A DNA stretch of 18,056 bases from Sulfurimonas sp. (GCA_027066935.1 JAMOMX010000043.1:1-18056); one strand, 5' to 3'; shown: positions 7,225 to 15,735, counted from the stretch's first letter. A program made the numbers and translations. The notes: generated from the sequence alone by a model not told the origin.

Positions 7225-8294
7225 ACAGCTTTGGAGAAAAAATAAAATTTTCTACATTTGGAGAATCACATGGAGTAGCACTTGGTTGTATTCTTGATGG
7301 AGTTCCTGCTGGACTTAGCATAGATGAAGTATATATTCAAAGTGAATTAGATCGTCGCAAACCTGGTAAAAGTGAATTTGAAACTTCAAGAAAAGAAGCA
7401 GATAAAGTTGAAATTCTCTCAGGAGTATTTGAGGGCATAAGCACAGGTACACCAATTGCAATGCTAATTTACAATACTAACCAAAAATCTAAAGATTACT
7501 CAAATATTAAAGATATATTTCGTCCAGGACATGCTGATTTTACCTATTTTCATAAATATGGTTTAAGAGATTATCGTGGTGGTGGTCGCTCATCTGCACG
7601 TGAAACAGCAGCTAGGGTAGCTGCTGGTGCTATTGCAAAACTGATGTTAAAAGAGTTAGGAATTGATATTAAAAGTGGAATTAGTGCCATTGATGGTATA
7701 GAAGCGATGGAGAATGATTTTTTACACGCTAAAAAAAGTTTAATATACGCTCTTGATTCAAAGGTTGAAGAGGCTCAAAAAAACGCTATTTTAAAAGCTA
7801 AAAATGAGCATGATTCTGTTGGAGGGGTAGCTAAAATTGTAATAGCAGGAGCACCAATAGGTTTAGGTCAACCACTCTACTATAAGCTTGATGGTGTCTT
7901 GGCTGATGCTATGATGGGGATAAATGCGGTAAAAGCTGTAGAGATAGGTGATGGAATATTGAGTTCATCTAAGCATGGTTCACAAAACAATGATGAAATT
8001 ACAAAAGATGGATTTTCATCTAATCATTCAGGTGGAATATTGGGCGGTATAAGTAATGGTGATGAGATAGTTTTAAATGTATATTTTAAACCAACACCAT
8101 CAATTTTTAAAACACAACACACTATAACAACTCAAAATGAAGAGGTTGATTTTTCTTTAAAGGGTAGACATGACCCATGTGTAGCAATACGAGGAAGTAT
8201 TGTTTGTGAAGCTATGGCAGCATTAGTAATAGCTGATATGTTAGTTTTAAATATGGGTTCAAAGATGGATGGAGTTATAAATTACTATAAATAA
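7221..8294 (+). CDS. aroC: Chorismate synthase
   Basis: AroC converts 5-enolpyruvylshikimate-3-phosphate to chorismate, the last shikimate step, using reduced FMN. The full 357-residue length and family motifs are present: STFGESHGVALG (11-22), DRRKPGKSEF (44-53), RPGHADFTYFHKYGLRDYRG (101-120) followed by GGRSSARETAARVAAGA, NHSGGILGGISNG and GRHDPCVAIR. The ATG overlaps the stop of the preceding mini-ORF. The order rnhA-rnc-aroC matches what I recall for Campylobacter and Helicobacter. An SD-like AAGGGGA and the start of the PAS gene follow 11 bases after its stop. Confidence 0.97.
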   Translation: MNSFGEKIKFSTFGESHGVALGCILDGVPAGLSIDEVYIQSELDRRKPGKSEFETSRKEADKVEILSGVFEGISTGTPIAMLIYNTNQKSKDYSNIKDIFRPGHADFTYFHKYGLRDYRGGGRSSARETAARVAAGAIAKLMLKELGIDIKSGISAIDGIEAMENDFLHAKKSLIYALDSKVEEAQKNAILKAKNEHDSVGGVAKIVIAGAPIGLGQPLYYKLDGVLADAMMGINAVKAVEIGDGILSSSKHGSQNNDEITKDGFSSNHSGGILGGISNGDEIVLNVYFKPTPSIFKTQHTITTQNEEVDFSLKGRHDPCVAIRGSIVCEAMAALVIADMLVLNMGSKMDGVINYYK

Positions 8295-8305
8295 AAGGGG
8301 ATTTT

Positions 8306-8722
8306 ATGAATGGTATATATAAAGATACAAACAGTGATGAATGGTATTTTCCAAATAATAGTTATATCTTAAGCGAAACAGATGAAAAAGGTATTATCAC
8401 CTATGCAAATGATATATTTTGTGAAATTGCAGGATATACCCTAGAAGAGCTTTTAGGGGAGCCTCATAATATAGTTAGACATCCTGATATGCCTAAAATT
8501 GCTTTTAAAGGGTTATGGGATGATATACAAAAAAAAGGCTTTTGGACAGGTATAGTAAAAAATTTAAGAAAAGATGGGGGTTGTTATTGGGTTCATGCTA
8601 CAGTATTAAAACGGATTGATTCAAAAGGAAATATATCATATCTTTCAATAAGGGTGACCCCATCAAGACAAAATATTAAAACTTGTGTATCTTTGTATTC
8701 TGATTTAAAATCTCAAGAATAG
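8306..8722 (+). CDS. Stand-alone Aer/CetB-type PAS sensor protein
   Basis: The 138-residue protein is a single PAS domain and closely resembles the N terminus of the aerotaxis receptor Aer: ITYANDIFCEIAGYTLEELL (31-50), then GEPHNIVRHPDMPKIAFKGL (51-70), and FWTGIVKNLRKDGGCYWVHA. Residues matching the Aer FAD-binding site (H54, N55, R58, H59, D61 in the PHNIVRHPDMP stretch) are kept, so it probably binds FAD and senses redox state. It has no HAMP, membrane or chemoreceptor signalling part. In Campylobacter jejuni, CetB is such a lone PAS protein and works with a separate transducer, CetA; the same split design is likely here, but no cetA-like gene is in the window. The SD is AAGGGGA (8295-8301), 11 bases after aroC, so it may share aroC transcripts. 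Confidence 0.88.
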   Translation: MNGIYKDTNSDEWYFPNNSYILSETDEKGIITYANDIFCEIAGYTLEELLGEPHNIVRHPDMPKIAFKGLWDDIQKKGFWTGIVKNLRKDGGCYWVHATVLKRIDSKGNISYLSIRVTPSRQNIKTCVSLYSDLKSQE

Positions 8723-8767
8723 CATTTTAATTGGATGTTAAAAAGGTAATATTTAGAAACAATAATA

Positions 8768-8773
8768 TATAAT
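8768..8773 (+). promoter_or_regulatory. Probable -10 element upstream of the MscS-type gene
   Basis: TATAAT lies in a 68-base AT-rich gap, 17 bases before the ATG at 8791. A transcript from it would have a very short leader that still includes AAGGA (8781-8785). The AT-rich context makes chance matches common. Confidence 0.35.
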
Positions 8774-8790
8774 ATAAAAAAAGGATTATC

Positions 8791-9612
8791 ATGAATTTTC
8801 AAAAATATGTAGATATCGTTGCTCAATATATGAGTGAGTATAGTTTAAAGATAGTAGCCGCTATATTAATCTTTATAATTGGAAAAATTATAATAAAAAA
8901 ACTAACTTCTTTAGCAAAATCACTTATGCTAAAATCTAAAGTTGATAAAACTTTGGCTGAATTTGCTGAAAGTATTATCTACTTTGTTTTACTCCTCTTT
9001 GTGATTTTAGCATCGTTGAATGCACTGGGTATAAATACTACATCATTTATCGCTATATTTGGTGCAGCTGGGTTAGCTATTGGGTTTGCACTTCAAGGTT
9101 CATTAGCAAATGTTGGAGCCGCAGTTTTAATCATTATATTTAAGCCATTTAAGATTGGTGATTTTATTGAAGCTGGTGGTGCTACTGGTACTGTTGAAGA
9201 TATAAATCTATTTTCAACCATTATTGCACCTGTTGATAATCGTACAATTATTGTTCCAAATACTGCTATTATTGGTGGCAATATTGTAAATTATTCAAAT
9301 AAACCAGAAAGACGAGTAGATCATGTTTATGGAATTGGTTATGACGATGACTTAAAGCTTGCAAAAGAAACGCTTTTACAAATTATTGCGGATGATGATA
9401 GAGTTTTAGATAATCCTGCACCTTTTGTTGGAGTAGGAGAGCTAGGCGATAATAGTGTTAATTTTACATTTCGTGCATGGGTAAAAAGTGAAGATTATTG
9501 GGATGTGCATTTTGAGATGTTAGAAAAAGTCAAACTTAAATTTGATGAAAAAGGGATATCTATACCTTACCCGCAATTAGATGTTCACTTACCAAAACAA
9601 GAGATAAAATAA
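8791..9612 (+). CDS. Small-conductance mechanosensitive channel, MscS family
   Basis: MscS channels open under membrane tension and release solutes on osmotic downshock. The 273-residue chain is close to E. coli MscS in length and layout: TM1 about 19-37, TM2 about 57-79, and the pore-lining TM3 about 85-118 with the glycine/alanine pattern GAAGLAIGFALQGSLANVGA. This is followed by the beta domain (FKPFKIGDFI, then DNRTIIVPN and NYSNKPERRVD) and the alpha-beta C-terminal cap to residue 273. AAGGA sits five bases before the ATG. It lies 28 bases upstream of the DUF481 barrel gene and is probably co-transcribed with it. Confidence 0.93.
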   Translation: MNFQKYVDIVAQYMSEYSLKIVAAILIFIIGKIIIKKLTSLAKSLMLKSKVDKTLAEFAESIIYFVLLLFVILASLNALGINTTSFIAIFGAAGLAIGFALQGSLANVGAAVLIIIFKPFKIGDFIEAGGATGTVEDINLFSTIIAPVDNRTIIVPNTAIIGGNIVNYSNKPERRVDHVYGIGYDDDLKLAKETLLQIIADDDRVLDNPAPFVGVGELGDNSVNFTFRAWVKSEDYWDVHFEMLEKVKLKFDEKGISIPYPQLDVHLPKQEIK

Positions 9613-9640
9613 AATAAAAAAGAAGAGAAAAGAAAAAAAT

Positions 9641-10351
9641 ATGAGAAAAATAATATTTAGTGCGTTAGCATTTACTACATTAATGCAGGCCGCACCACTT
9701 GGCTTAAAGACACAAGCAGAATTAGGCTTTATAAAAAATACAGGTAATACTGTTGATGAAACTTTTACATTAGATGTTAACTTAAATAAAGAGTGGGAAA
9801 AACATATTGCAAATGTAAAGATTACAGCTCAGTATGGTACACAAAACAATGTTGAGACAAAAAATAAATTTTTAAGTGAACTTTCTTATGATTATAAATT
9901 TACAGAAATATTTGCATTTAACTATCTTTTTGGTTATAAGCTTGATGCTTTTTCAACTTTTGATTCTCAACTATATACTGGTCCAGGTCTAAAATATATT
10001 GTATTAACATCTGAGACTCAAAATTTAAACTTAGCTGTTAATGTGCTTTATTCACAAGATAATTCTAATGTTGCCGGTGTGAAAACTCAAGACTATACTG
10101 CTTGTAGACTTGCTCTTGGTTATGATTGGCAAATACTTGAAAACTTAAAATTTACTCAAGAGTTAAATTATAGAAGTGACATTGAGGATTCTGAAAACTA
10201 TTTTATATATTCAAAATCTGGGGTTAGCACAAAAATATCTGATTATTTCTCAGCAGGTATTAGTTATATTGTTGATTATGTAAATATGGAAAACTTAGGA
10301 TCAAAAAATGCAGATAAAACTATTACTGCAAATCTAATTATAAACTATTAA
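9641..10351 (+). CDS. DUF481 family outer-membrane beta-barrel protein
   Basis: A signal peptide (MRKIIFSALAFTTLMQA, cleavage near residue 17-18) precedes a chain of amphipathic strands. The opening LKTQAELGFIKNTGNTVDET has the ELGF-x2-T-G-N-T signature of the DUF481 family (E. coli YdiY and relatives), and the C terminus (KTITANLIINY) ends in an aromatic residue, as in BAM substrates. Function is not established for the family; some members are called salt-induced, which would fit the neighbouring osmotic channel, though that is only suggestive. The upstream 28 bases are almost all A and G and hold the SD. Its stop is 16 bases from the stop of the convergent isomerase gene. Confidence 0.85.
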   Translation: MRKIIFSALAFTTLMQAAPLGLKTQAELGFIKNTGNTVDETFTLDVNLNKEWEKHIANVKITAQYGTQNNVETKNKFLSELSYDYKFTEIFAFNYLFGYKLDAFSTFDSQLYTGPGLKYIVLTSETQNLNLAVNVLYSQDNSNVAGVKTQDYTACRLALGYDWQILENLKFTQELNYRSDIEDSENYFIYSKSGVSTKISDYFSAGISYIVDYVNMENLGSKNADKTITANLIINY

Positions 10352-10367
10352 AGAGGAGAAGATAGAA

Positions 10368-10925
10368 TTATTTAGTTTGATCTATATAATAACTATAGAT
10401 GATATGGTTAAGAATCATATGTAGATCTTCTACTATTCCATATTGACCTTTTTCTGTTTTAACATGAAAATTTATATCTGATTTTTTCTTTAATTTTCCA
10501 CCATCAAAACCAGTAATACCTATGATTTTAGCATCTTGTTTTTTTGCATACTTTACAGCTTTTATTATGTTTTTTGAGTTACCACTACAAGAGATAGCTA
10601 TTAGTACATCATCTTTAGTAATTCTATCTTTTAGTTGCATATAAAATATATTTTTGTATCCTATATCATTTGCTAGGGCTGTACATACTGGAGTGTTATC
10701 ACTTAAACTCTCAACATCAAAACTTTTAATGCCTCGTCTTTTGAGTCCAACACCTAAATCATTTACCATATGCGAAGCAGTAGCAGCACTTCCACCGTTT
10801 CCTATTATATAAATTTTACCTTTAGTATTGTCTAGTAAATTTATAATTTTTTTTATAGAGTTAGCATCGATATTTTTCAGAGAAGATATTAAACTTTTTA
10901 TATATTTTTTTGTAAATTTTTTCAT
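10368..10925 (-). CDS. SIS-domain sugar-phosphate isomerase, GmhA-like
   Basis: The 185-residue protein is a single SIS domain. GNGGSAATASHM (42-53) and SCSGNSKN (112-119) are the phosphosugar-binding loops, and GQYGIVEDLHMILNH (160-174) is the C-terminal active-site helix. GmhA turns sedoheptulose 7-phosphate into D-glycero-heptose 7-phosphate for LPS core or capsule heptose. Against E. coli GmhA, His61 and His180 appear conserved as H52 and H174, but Glu65 corresponds to Asp56 and Gln172 to Glu166, so a related sugar is possible. It is the only minus-strand gene in the glycan region, and its partner kinase and nucleotidyltransferase are not in the window. The ATG is at 10925-10923. Confidence 0.82.
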   Translation of the reverse strand: MKKFTKKYIKSLISSLKNIDANSIKKIINLLDNTKGKIYIIGNGGSAATASHMVNDLGVGLKRRGIKSFDVESLSDNTPVCTALANDIGYKNIFYMQLKDRITKDDVLIAISCSGNSKNIIKAVKYAKKQDAKIIGITGFDGGKLKKKSDINFHVKTEKGQYGIVEDLHMILNHIIYSYYIDQTK

Positions 10926-10993
10926 TTTAAATGCCTTATTAAGTATTAATGGGGTATCTTAACCTAATAAATTAAAACAAAGATTAAATATTA
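10926..10993. promoter_or_regulatory. Divergent intergenic region of the glycan locus
   Basis: These 68 bases separate the minus-strand isomerase from the plus-strand glycosyltransferase gene and must hold promoters for both if they are driven locally. They are AT-rich with several TTAAT/ATTAA repeats. I cannot single out a convincing -10 on the plus strand; on the minus strand TTAAGAT is a possible one. Confidence 0.3.
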
Positions 10994-12388
10994 ATGTATG
11001 AAGATACTTATTTTTTAAATGGTGATGAAGCACTTAGAGTAGCTAGTTTGCAAAACAAAACTAATGGTGGTTATGTTCTTCAAGTATGTTACTACTCAGG
11101 AGAAAAAATAGAGTCAGAGTATCCAAACCTAATTCATCTGCCAATTGAAAATTTGGTTAATGATTTAGCTAAGGGTGATTATAGAATTCCAGCAAAAGTA
11201 GATTTTACAGGATTAGATATATCAGCTAGTGTAAAGTTGGAAATACTACAAAATTTTAATATCTCTTTAGAGCAAGCAAGAGATTATAGAAACCAATACA
11301 ATGCGTTTTATCTAGAAGCTTTAAAAAATGCTAAATTAGATTTTAGTGAACCGCTTAGGTTTTATCTTTTAGCGGCTTCTGGTACCCGTGTAATGCAACA
11401 TATATCTAAAAATATTGCCAATGCATTACAGAGTCTTGGATGTGAAGTTCTTTTTGTACTTGATATTGGTATAAACGACTTAAACTCTTTGAAAAAAATG
11501 GCAGAGTTTAACCCACATGCAACAATAAACATAAATCATATAAACAATGCAATATTAGGCGATGATGTTTTTAATTTTATATGGATTCAAGATCATTTTG
11601 CAATAGAGCAATTTAAACATATTAGATTAAGAAAAAGGGATTTTGTTTTTAATTTAAATATTGGCTTAGGGAAAACACTTCAAAGCTTAAAAATAAAATC
11701 AACTTTACAACAATTTTGCATAGATACAGATATTTATAAAAAAAGAGTTGAAATAAAAAAAGAAAAAAAAATAGTATTTATAGGTAGTAGCTATAAAAAT
11801 AATTTTGATAATATTGTTGATAGTAGAAAATATAAAATTTGTGATGAATTACAAAAAATTTATCTTAAAAAAGGTTATATAGGTAAGAAAGAACGATCTA
11901 AATTGTTAAAAGAGTATAAAAGTAATGATGATGATTTTAGGGATATTATAAATTATATAGAAAGAGATTTATCCTTAACATATATACTCAAGCTCGGACT
12001 CGATTATAAAATAGATGTTTATGGATACGGATGGGAGGACAATGATGATGTAAAACCATATTTTAAAGGGATATTGTCTTATGGTGAGGATATATCAAAA
12101 ATCTACAATAGTGCAGAATATGGTTTAGTTATAGGTGGATATGTTATGCAGCAAAGAACTTTAGAATCAGCAGCTTCTGGCACTATACCACTAGTGTTTG
12201 ATAGTAGAAACGAAGATGACACAGATGCTTGTTTTGATAAAAGTATCTTATTTTTTAAAAAACTAGATGATTTAAAAGGTATTTTAAGCAAAAGATATAA
12301 TTTTGATTTAAATTATATAGCAAGCAATAATAGCTATAAAAATTATATAGATAAAATTTTAGATATTATAAAAACATACAAGCAATAA
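10994..12388 (+). CDS. Glycosyltransferase with CgeB-like C-terminal domain
   Basis: The ATG at 10994 is the first possible start after an in-frame stop at 10985; its SD is weak. The first ~115 residues are an unrecognised extension. From about 117 (EPLRFYLLAASGTRVMQHIS) an alpha/beta N-terminal GT-B half begins. The C-terminal half has the CgeB/family-1 pattern: DVYGYGWED (341-349), then SYGEDISKIYNSAEYGL, then MQQRTLESAASGTIPLVFD (385-403), the nucleotide-sugar-binding part of GT-B enzymes. It should be a cytoplasmic sugar transferase; donor and acceptor cannot be read from sequence. The same C-terminal pattern recurs in the gene at 14593. The block from about 11750 onward is even more AT-rich than the housekeeping genes, which hints at horizontal origin. 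Confidence 0.75.
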   Translation: MYEDTYFLNGDEALRVASLQNKTNGGYVLQVCYYSGEKIESEYPNLIHLPIENLVNDLAKGDYRIPAKVDFTGLDISASVKLEILQNFNISLEQARDYRNQYNAFYLEALKNAKLDFSEPLRFYLLAASGTRVMQHISKNIANALQSLGCEVLFVLDIGINDLNSLKKMAEFNPHATININHINNAILGDDVFNFIWIQDHFAIEQFKHIRLRKRDFVFNLNIGLGKTLQSLKIKSTLQQFCIDTDIYKKRVEIKKEKKIVFIGSSYKNNFDNIVDSRKYKICDELQKIYLKKGYIGKKERSKLLKEYKSNDDDFRDIINYIERDLSLTYILKLGLDYKIDVYGYGWEDNDDVKPYFKGILSYGEDISKIYNSAEYGLVIGGYVMQQRTLESAASGTIPLVFDSRNEDDTDACFDKSILFFKKLDDLKGILSKRYNFDLNYIASNNSYKNYIDKILDIIKTYKQ

Positions 12389-12396
12389 GTATACTT

Positions 12397-13512
12397 ATGA
12401 AAACAATAATATTCATTCCACCAAATGGGGTATTAAAAAAACAAGATTTTTTATTTGATAGATTATCAAATTATTTTAAAAATAAACTAGATTATAAAAC
12501 GATAATTATTTGTTTAAAAAACAATTATGAAGAAACTTTAGTTTCTACTAATTATAGTGAAGTTATACTAAGTGATACTATAGAAAATATGGTGTTGTCT
12601 ATAAAGAGTATTGATGCTGAGTATATTATTAATCGTGGATGGATGCATGCTTATGCTTTTAGTGCACAGTTACTAAAAGAGATTAAAAATATGAATATTA
12701 TAGTAAAAGATTGGAATTTTTCTACAAAAGAAAAGTATAAATTTTTATTTAATGATGATAGTGATTTTGAAGCAATTGAATATATATTTAAGAATTCTAA
12801 TAAAGTATTATCACATTTTACAGTAGAACAAGCTAAAATATGGGCAAAAAGCTATAATGTTGATGTAAATAAGTTCATCTATTTTCCAGAGATGTGTCAT
12901 GAAGATAATATGATTGATAAATTTATAAAAATTGATAAAGAAATAAACTTAGTATACGCGGGGAGAATATCACCAACTTCACTACCACAAGAGTACTTTC
13001 CAGGTAAATCACATTTAAGGTCTATTAAAACTTTAACTGCTAAAAAAATTAATATAGATTTTGTGCTTCCTCCAATGATATACAGGGATGTTTTTGAAAA
13101 TAAAGAATTATATTTAGATTTTATATATGAACATAGGTTTAATAATAGATTTAATATAATAAAAGGTGAAATATTAAATCCCGAAATTTTGCATAAATAT
13201 CATTTTGGATTTTTTGAATTAGAAGCAAGTGGTATTAATGATATGTTATATAGATATGGAGTTGTTAGTAAGTTTGCCTTTTACCTTGAGGCAAATCTTC
13301 CAATTATTGTAAATAGTAAATTTATATCTATCGCAAAAATTGTTAAAGAAGAAAAAATTGGCTTAGTGTTTTCTAATAAAGATTTAGAAAATTTGAATGA
13401 AATTATTAATTCTAAAAAAGATGAATATAGTATATATATAAATAATATTAAAAAATATAGAAAAGAATTTTCTTACACAAAAAAATTAAAGGAGATATTC
13501 GATGCATTGTGA
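12397..13512 (+). CDS. Putative GT-B fold glycosyltransferase
   Basis: This 371-residue protein lacks a signal peptide and membrane helices. It opens with a Rossmann-type strand (MKTIIFIPPNG). The middle has a hinge-like NLVYAGRISPTSLPQ (about 184-198; YAGRIS at 187-192), which is where the second domain of GT-B enzymes starts. The C-terminal portion GVVSKFAFYLEANLPIIVN (288-306), followed by KEEKIGLVFSNKDLENL, matches the usual donor-binding segment and the rest of that domain. I do not recognise a specific subfamily. No SD is visible; the stop of the previous gene and this ATG lie within a 14-base palindrome (12385-12398). Its end overlaps the radical SAM gene by 11 bases. It is among the most AT-rich genes in the window. 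Confidence 0.65.
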   Translation: MKTIIFIPPNGVLKKQDFLFDRLSNYFKNKLDYKTIIICLKNNYEETLVSTNYSEVILSDTIENMVLSIKSIDAEYIINRGWMHAYAFSAQLLKEIKNMNIIVKDWNFSTKEKYKFLFNDDSDFEAIEYIFKNSNKVLSHFTVEQAKIWAKSYNVDVNKFIYFPEMCHEDNMIDKFIKIDKEINLVYAGRISPTSLPQEYFPGKSHLRSIKTLTAKKINIDFVLPPMIYRDVFENKELYLDFIYEHRFNNRFNIIKGEILNPEILHKYHFGFFELEASGINDMLYRYGVVSKFAFYLEANLPIIVNSKFISIAKIVKEEKIGLVFSNKDLENLNEIINSKKDEYSIYINNIKKYRKEFSYTKKLKEIFDAL

Positions 13513-14581
13513 GCTAGAATTTAAATCTTTACATTTTGATATATCGTGGGGCTGTAATATATCATGCCAAATGTGTACCTTTCATGATGACAAGCATCGG
13601 AATGAATATGTTAAATTGGAAAAAGTTTTGTCATTATCAGATGGTCTAGAAAACTTTAAACATATTCATATGGGTGATGGAAGTGAACCATTAATTAATA
13701 AAAATTGGTATGAGATTATTAAATATTTTAAGAGTATGGATAAAGAGGTGTCTCTTCAAACAAATGGAAAAAATATAAATAATATTGAAGTAGCTAAAAA
13801 AATTGTTATGTCAGGTTTAGATCGTATCTCTATATCTATAGATGGAATAGATGATGAAACGATATCATCTATTCGTAAGGGCATAACATATCAAGAGATT
13901 ATAAGTGCTATAGACTTGTTAAATCAAGCTAAAAAAGAGCTTAATTGTAATACCCCTGAGCTAGAATCCAACATAGTAGCAATGCGAAAAAACTTAAATC
14001 AAATTGAGCCATTAGTTGATTTACTAGTAGATAAACATTTTTTAAAAATAAGAATAGGATTTTTAGAGCTTAGAAAGGAAAATAAATATTTAATAAATGA
14101 GTTATTACTTTATGATAAAGAGAAAATAAAAAAAATAATAAAGTCTATTAAAAATAAATTAAAATCATTTAATGATAAAGTAAAACTTGATACGGACACT
14201 TTTGATTTTGAAGAAACTGATAATAAGAGAGCTGAATGTCGTGCATATTATGAAAGGTTATATTTAAGACAAGATGGGAATCTATATGCTTGTTATGGTA
14301 AAAAGCTATTAGGGAATGTATTTGAGATAGGTTTGGATAAATGTCTTGAATCAGATGATTATAAAGAGTTTACAAAATTAATTGAAACTAAAGACAACCA
14401 AATTTGTAGCTCTTGTCGTTTTTGTAGAGTTATGACATTTGATGATATTAAAAGTCATTTTAGCCTAGAATTAATTAATAATTATGGAGTTGATGTTATT
14501 AATGAATCTATAGAGTATGCAAAAAACAATAAAGATATTTCTAAATATTGGAATACATATTTTAATAAAACTAACTTATAA
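13502..14581 (+). CDS. Radical SAM/SPASM domain protein
   Basis: Near the N terminus, FDISWGCNISCQMCTFH carries the CX3CX2C motif (C18, C22, C25) that binds the [4Fe-4S] cluster cleaving S-adenosylmethionine. HMGDGSEPLIN is the GGE-type SAM-amine motif, and RISISIDGIDDET is the usual next strand. The C-terminal part has a SPASM-like auxiliary cluster: C246-X12-G259-X4-C264, then C281, and C302, C305, C308. The enzyme should carry out a radical modification; family members modify peptides or sugars, among others. With glycosyltransferases and sulfotransferases around it, a sugar or glycan carrier is the likely substrate, but this is inference. A good SD (AAGGAGA) precedes the ATG, which lies inside the end of the glycosyltransferase gene (11-base overlap). 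Confidence 0.85.
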   Translation: MHCELEFKSLHFDISWGCNISCQMCTFHDDKHRNEYVKLEKVLSLSDGLENFKHIHMGDGSEPLINKNWYEIIKYFKSMDKEVSLQTNGKNINNIEVAKKIVMSGLDRISISIDGIDDETISSIRKGITYQEIISAIDLLNQAKKELNCNTPELESNIVAMRKNLNQIEPLVDLLVDKHFLKIRIGFLELRKENKYLINELLLYDKEKIKKIIKSIKNKLKSFNDKVKLDTDTFDFEETDNKRAECRAYYERLYLRQDGNLYACYGKKLLGNVFEIGLDKCLESDDYKEFTKLIETKDNQICSSCRFCRVMTFDDIKSHFSLELINNYGVDVINESIEYAKNNKDISKYWNTYFNKTNL

Positions 14582-14592
14582 AGTATTAAAAA

Positions 14593-15735
14593 TTGAAAGT
14601 TTTACTATATTTAGCAAGCAATTCCCCTTTTTATCAAAATTTATATCCATCCATAAAAAAAGGCTTTGAGGAAGCTGGTTGTGAAGTCCATGGTGATGCG
14701 AACTTGCTTGCTAAGAAGGAACTTATAGAAAAAATAAAGCTTTTTAAGCCAGATTTTGTATTTGAAATGAACCGAGTTAAATCAGAAATAGAAAACTTTC
14801 CCAAAGGAGTTATTCATATTTGTTGGTTAGTTGACTTTTGGGGAAGAGTTCATGATGAGTTAAAAGGTAGTGATATTCTTTATGTGTGGGCTGATGAATG
14901 GGTAAAGCATTTTCAAAAAATTGGGATGAAAGAAGTTTATCATTTACCACCAGCTACTGATAAAACAATTTATAAACCATTAAAATTGAAAAAAAGATAC
15001 GATTTTATATTTTTAGGGCATATCTCAAAAAATTGGACAGATGAAGAGTTATCTAGAAAGATAGGGTTTAAAGATAAAAAAATAGTTTACTTTAAAGATT
15101 TATTACCCTATGCTAAAAAGTATGTAACGGCTAAAAATAACAATGTAAGTTTTTTAGATTCTTTGGCAGATGAAAATATAATTTTAAATAACTCAATTGA
15201 TAAAACAATAATATACGATATTAGTAACAGAACATATAGACAAATAAGACGAGAATATTTTATTGATGTATTTACTAAAACTAGCGATAATATTGTCATA
15301 TATGGTAGTGAAAATTGGAAACTTTATGATGCGTATAGTTTATATTATAAGGGTTATATCTCTAAAGCAGATGAAATTAATAGAGTAATATGTGAGTCAA
15401 ATATTTTACTTCATGATGGAAACTATCCACATTTTAGAACTTTTGATGCAATGGCCTCGGGAGTAGTTGTTGCTGCTGCACAACCACCAGATAATTTTGA
15501 TAACCCTTGGAGGAAATTAGGCTTTAAAGATGGAGAAGACTATATAAATGTCGATATATACTCTAAGAAAATAGATATTAAGCTGTTTAAAGATAAAAAT
15601 TTATTAAAAAAAATATCACAAAATGCAAAAGAAAAAGTTTTAAAAGAGCATCTATGGGTTCATAGAGCGCAGAGAGTACTTAAAGATGTGTCAGATTTAT
15701 TAAAAAGGAACAAGGATGTCAAAAGACAATTATGA
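14593..15735 (+). CDS. CgeB-like glycosyltransferase
   Basis: The gene has a TTG start 11 bases after the radical SAM stop; the resulting MKVLLYLASNSPFYQNLYPS matches the normal first strand and loop of this group, so I keep it despite a poor SD. KKGFEEAGCEV and PDFVFEMNRV belong to the N-terminal GT-B half. IFLGHISKNWTDEE marks the second half, and HDGNYPHFRTFDAMASGVVV (274-293) with KEHLWVHRAQRVL near the end are the CgeB/family-1 C-terminal elements. It shares the R-T-L/F-x2-A-x-S-G pattern with the protein from 10994, so the two may be distant paralogues adding different sugars. Its 3' end overlaps the first sulfotransferase gene by 20 bases. Confidence 0.75.
   Translation: MKVLLYLASNSPFYQNLYPSIKKGFEEAGCEVHGDANLLAKKELIEKIKLFKPDFVFEMNRVKSEIENFPKGVIHICWLVDFWGRVHDELKGSDILYVWADEWVKHFQKIGMKEVYHLPPATDKTIYKPLKLKKRYDFIFLGHISKNWTDEELSRKIGFKDKKIVYFKDLLPYAKKYVTAKNNNVSFLDSLADENIILNNSIDKTIIYDISNRTYRQIRREYFIDVFTKTSDNIVIYGSENWKLYDAYSLYYKGYISKADEINRVICESNILLHDGNYPHFRTFDAMASGVVVAAAQPPDNFDNPWRKLGFKDGEDYINVDIYSKKIDIKLFKDKNLLKKISQNAKEKVLKEHLWVHRAQRVLKDVSDLLKRNKDVKRQL

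Noticed and set aside
10380..10400. Inverted repeat ATCTATA/TATAGAT near the end of the isomerase gene
   Set aside because: Seven pairs, almost all A-T, inside coding sequence and without a T run; too weak to call a terminator for either convergent gene.
10926..10993. Attachment site or transposon end at the left border of the glycan locus
   Set aside because: No tRNA, direct repeat, integrase or transposase was found at or near the border.
12103..12291. Minus-strand open frame in the first glycosyltransferase gene
   Set aside because: A shadow of the conserved CgeB-like C-terminal segment on the plus strand.
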